Assembly (NCBI GenBank): GCA_030150795.1
Contig: JASLFF010000444.1
Span: 1 to 6,348 of the forward strand
DNA: 6,348 bases
Origin: Terriglobales bacterium
GTDB taxonomy: Bacteria; Acidobacteriota; Terriglobia; Terriglobales; Gp1-AA117
Direction of reading: 5' to 3'
In this document: in pieces, positions 4,664 to 6,348 of the stretch
Layout: the number at the start of each line of letters is the position of its first letter
Numbering within the stretch: the stretch's first letter is position 1
The notes under the pieces: model-generated
What the model was told of the DNA's origin: nothing
The model's database searches: none
What the model saw: the letters and a program-made list of their open reading frames with translations, nothing else
Position numbers and translations under genes: made by a program

Positions 4664-6348
4664 ATGGAGATCGCGATCTTTGGCGCTGGAATCGCCGGTT
4701 TAATGAGTGCCATTACTTTGCGCGCTCAAGGCCACAGCTGCCGCATCTATGAGCGCATGCGCCAGGGCCATGAGACCGGCATGGGTTTCATCCTGATACC
4801 GGATGGGATTGAGTGCCTCCAGAGTTTTGGTGTTGACCTGACCGGCGAAAATAGTGGCGCTCCCTTGCAACGTTATTTTTGCCGCAGCTCAAGCGGGCAG
4901 ATTCTTTATGAGCAGCCCTTGCCCACAGGCACCCGCAGCATCCGCCGCCGCCGATTGATTGATGCGCTGATGGGGGCTTTGCCTGCGGACAGTGCTCCTC
5001 GCTTTGACGCGGAACTCGCAAGTCTCGATTTCGACGATGCGGGAAACGTGACGCAGGCCCGGCTAAATACGGGCACAAGCGTTAAGGCTGATCTTTATGC
5101 CAGCGCGGAAGGCATCCGTTCGCGAGCAAGGCATGCTCTCTTTCCGGGCTGGCCTGCCACCCAGGCGCGGGTACTTGAAATCGTTGGGATGGTGCAGTGC
5201 AAGAGTACCGTGCGTTGGGCCAACAACAATTTCAATAAGTTTCATGCCGTCAGCGGCGGCATTGCGCTGGGCACGCTGGCCGTGGACGCCGAGCACGTCA
5301 TCTGGTATCTGCAATTCGACTCCCAACGCTTTCCTCAGCCGGCGGAAGATGCCGCCAATTTCGCTGAGACTCGCAAGAAATTCGTTACATCGCTGGTCGG
5401 AGACTGGGCGGACCCCATTCCTCACCTGCTCAGCATCGCAGATTTTTCCCGCACGCATCTTTGGCGTCCGCTGGATACAGACCTGGTTCCGGCGTTCTAT
5501 CGCGGAAATTTGGTCCTGGTGGGTGACGCTGCTCATCCACTCTCACCCTTTACCAGCCAGGGCGTTTCTTCAGCGGTGGCAGACGCGGTGGCCCTGGCGG
5601 AAAATCTTCGTCCAGAGAATGTGAAAGCGCAATCTGATCTGGAGAAGGCCCTTGCAGACTACTCAGCGGAGCGGCGCGAACAATGCGCTCCATATGTGGC
5701 CAAAGGACGTGAGCTGACCCGCCATTTTCTTACTCCGGAAATCGGCAGCACGATTCTCTTGCCGATAGCGGAATCGGACCAGATGCAACCGGCATCGTTT
5801 TCAGACAACATCGTCCGGCTCGATCTTCTGCGCGAACGCGCTTTCAATATGCGCTGGGCACAGCAGCCTGCCGATGTCATCCCGCTCACCGCAGCCGATC
5901 CTGATTTTCCTGTTTGCCCAGCAATTCAGGAGCAGCTTGTGCGCCACGTGCGTGATGGCGTACTTAGTTATGGCCCGCCGGAAGGACTGCCTCAGTTTCG
6001 CGAGTCGGTTGCCCGCTGGATGCGCGAAACCCGGCACATGTCTTGCACTGCCGAAGAAGTGTTCGCCACGGACAGCGCTGCTTCCGGCATGGCCGTTTTG
6101 GCGCGCGCCAGCCTGGCGTCTGGCGATGAGGTTCTTATTCCTGATCCCGTAGACTTTCTGCTGCACCACACCGTACAGCGCGCAGGGGCCACACCTGTTC
6201 GCGTAAGAGTTGGGCCGGAAACCACCGCGGAAGAATTCATTCGCGGCATGGAATCACACCTGACCAGCCGCACGCGCATGCTTTGGCTTTGCAATCCTCA
6301 CAATCCGCTTGGTGTTGTGTATTCGCGCGAGTGGCAGCAACGCGTTGC
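4664..6348 (+). CDS. Fusion of FAD-dependent monooxygenase and fold-type-I PLP enzyme (aminotransferase class I/II), 3' end outside window
   Basis: One frame runs without a stop for 561 codons to the window edge. Residues 1 to about 370 are a PHBH-fold flavin monooxygenase: GAGIAG (7-12), an acidic strand end YER (29-31), an Arg-rich helix RRRRLIDALMGAL (94-106), a degenerate DG motif SAEG (147-150) and a clear second FAD motif GDAAHPLSPFTSQG (287-300). From about residue 390 the sequence becomes a fold-type-I PLP enzyme: LTAADPDFP (408-416), LSYGPPEGLPQFRE (434-447), the cofactor-loop region SAASGMAVLARASL (471-484), GDEVLIPDP (487-495) with Phe498 at the ring-stacking position, and NPHNPLG (544-550), whose Asn547 fits the PLP O3' ligand. 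The Schiff-base lysine and C-terminal half lie beyond 6348, so the full protein is probably about 760-800 residues. No internal start with a ribosome site is seen at the junction. Transamination versus beta-elimination (MalY/PatB type) and the substrate remain open. Confidence 0.88.
   Translation, partial: MEIAIFGAGIAGLMSAITLRAQGHSCRIYERMRQGHETGMGFILIPDGIECLQSFGVDLTGENSGAPLQRYFCRSSSGQILYEQPLPTGTRSIRRRRLIDALMGALPADSAPRFDAELASLDFDDAGNVTQARLNTGTSVKADLYASAEGIRSRARHALFPGWPATQARVLEIVGMVQCKSTVRWANNNFNKFHAVSGGIALGTLAVDAEHVIWYLQFDSQRFPQPAEDAANFAETRKKFVTSLVGDWADPIPHLLSIADFSRTHLWRPLDTDLVPAFYRGNLVLVGDAAHPLSPFTSQGVSSAVADAVALAENLRPENVKAQSDLEKALADYSAERREQCAPYVAKGRELTRHFLTPEIGSTILLPIAESDQMQPASFSDNIVRLDLLRERAFNMRWAQQPADVIPLTAADPDFPVCPAIQEQLVRHVRDGVLSYGPPEGLPQFRESVARWMRETRHMSCTAEEVFATDSAASGMAVLARASLASGDEVLIPDPVDFLLHHTVQRAGATPVRVRVGPETTAEEFIRGMESHLTSRTRMLWLCNPHNPLGVVYSREWQQRV

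Noticed and set aside
5063..5536. Overlapping frames on both strands within the fused gene (minus 157 codons, plus 175 codons)
   Set aside because: Both are out-of-frame shadows of the fusion, whose own frame contains all the FAD and PLP motifs.

Overview
The window looks like a chromosomal segment of a GC-moderate soil bacterium. Acidobacteriota is my best guess: the intergenic DNA carries the ATCGCCG and TGACACGGA type short repeats that I associate with that phylum, and the enzymes are of kinds common there. This is inference from style, not a database match.

Layout. Bases 2-337 (+) are the 3' end of an alpha/beta-hydrolase gene. It converges on a soluble Hanks-type Ser/Thr protein kinase at 400-2022 (-), which has an intact kinase domain, an unrecognised C-terminal half and an acidic GDE-repeat tract. 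Bases 2023-2639 hold no credible gene. They contain a good sigma70-type promoter pointing right, several hairpins, a hexanucleotide G-quadruplex repeat, a duplicated 23-bp motif and a short tandem repeat. An NTF2/SnoaL-like small protein lies at 2640-3035 (-). It is divergent from an FAD-dependent oxidoreductase at 3232-4452 (+). Between them, four TTCTAA/TTAGAA hexamers and a TAACGTTA palindrome overlap the candidate promoters. A long reading frame then starts at 4664 (+) and runs off the right edge without a stop.

The most interesting object is that last gene. One uninterrupted frame encodes a complete PHBH-fold FAD monooxygenase-like module (about residues 1-370). It is joined to the N-terminal half of a fold-type-I PLP-dependent enzyme of the aminotransferase class I/II or MalY/PatB kind (from about residue 390), including the NPxNPxG motif. 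I cannot name a characterised family with this order of domains. With a second FAD oxidoreductase and a SnoaL-like protein next door, the right half may belong to a small oxidative pathway acting on an amino acid or aromatic substrate. The substrate cannot be read from the sequence.

The left half (hydrolase fragment, kinase) shows no functional link to the right half. The kinase gene looks less GC-rich in the stretches I counted.
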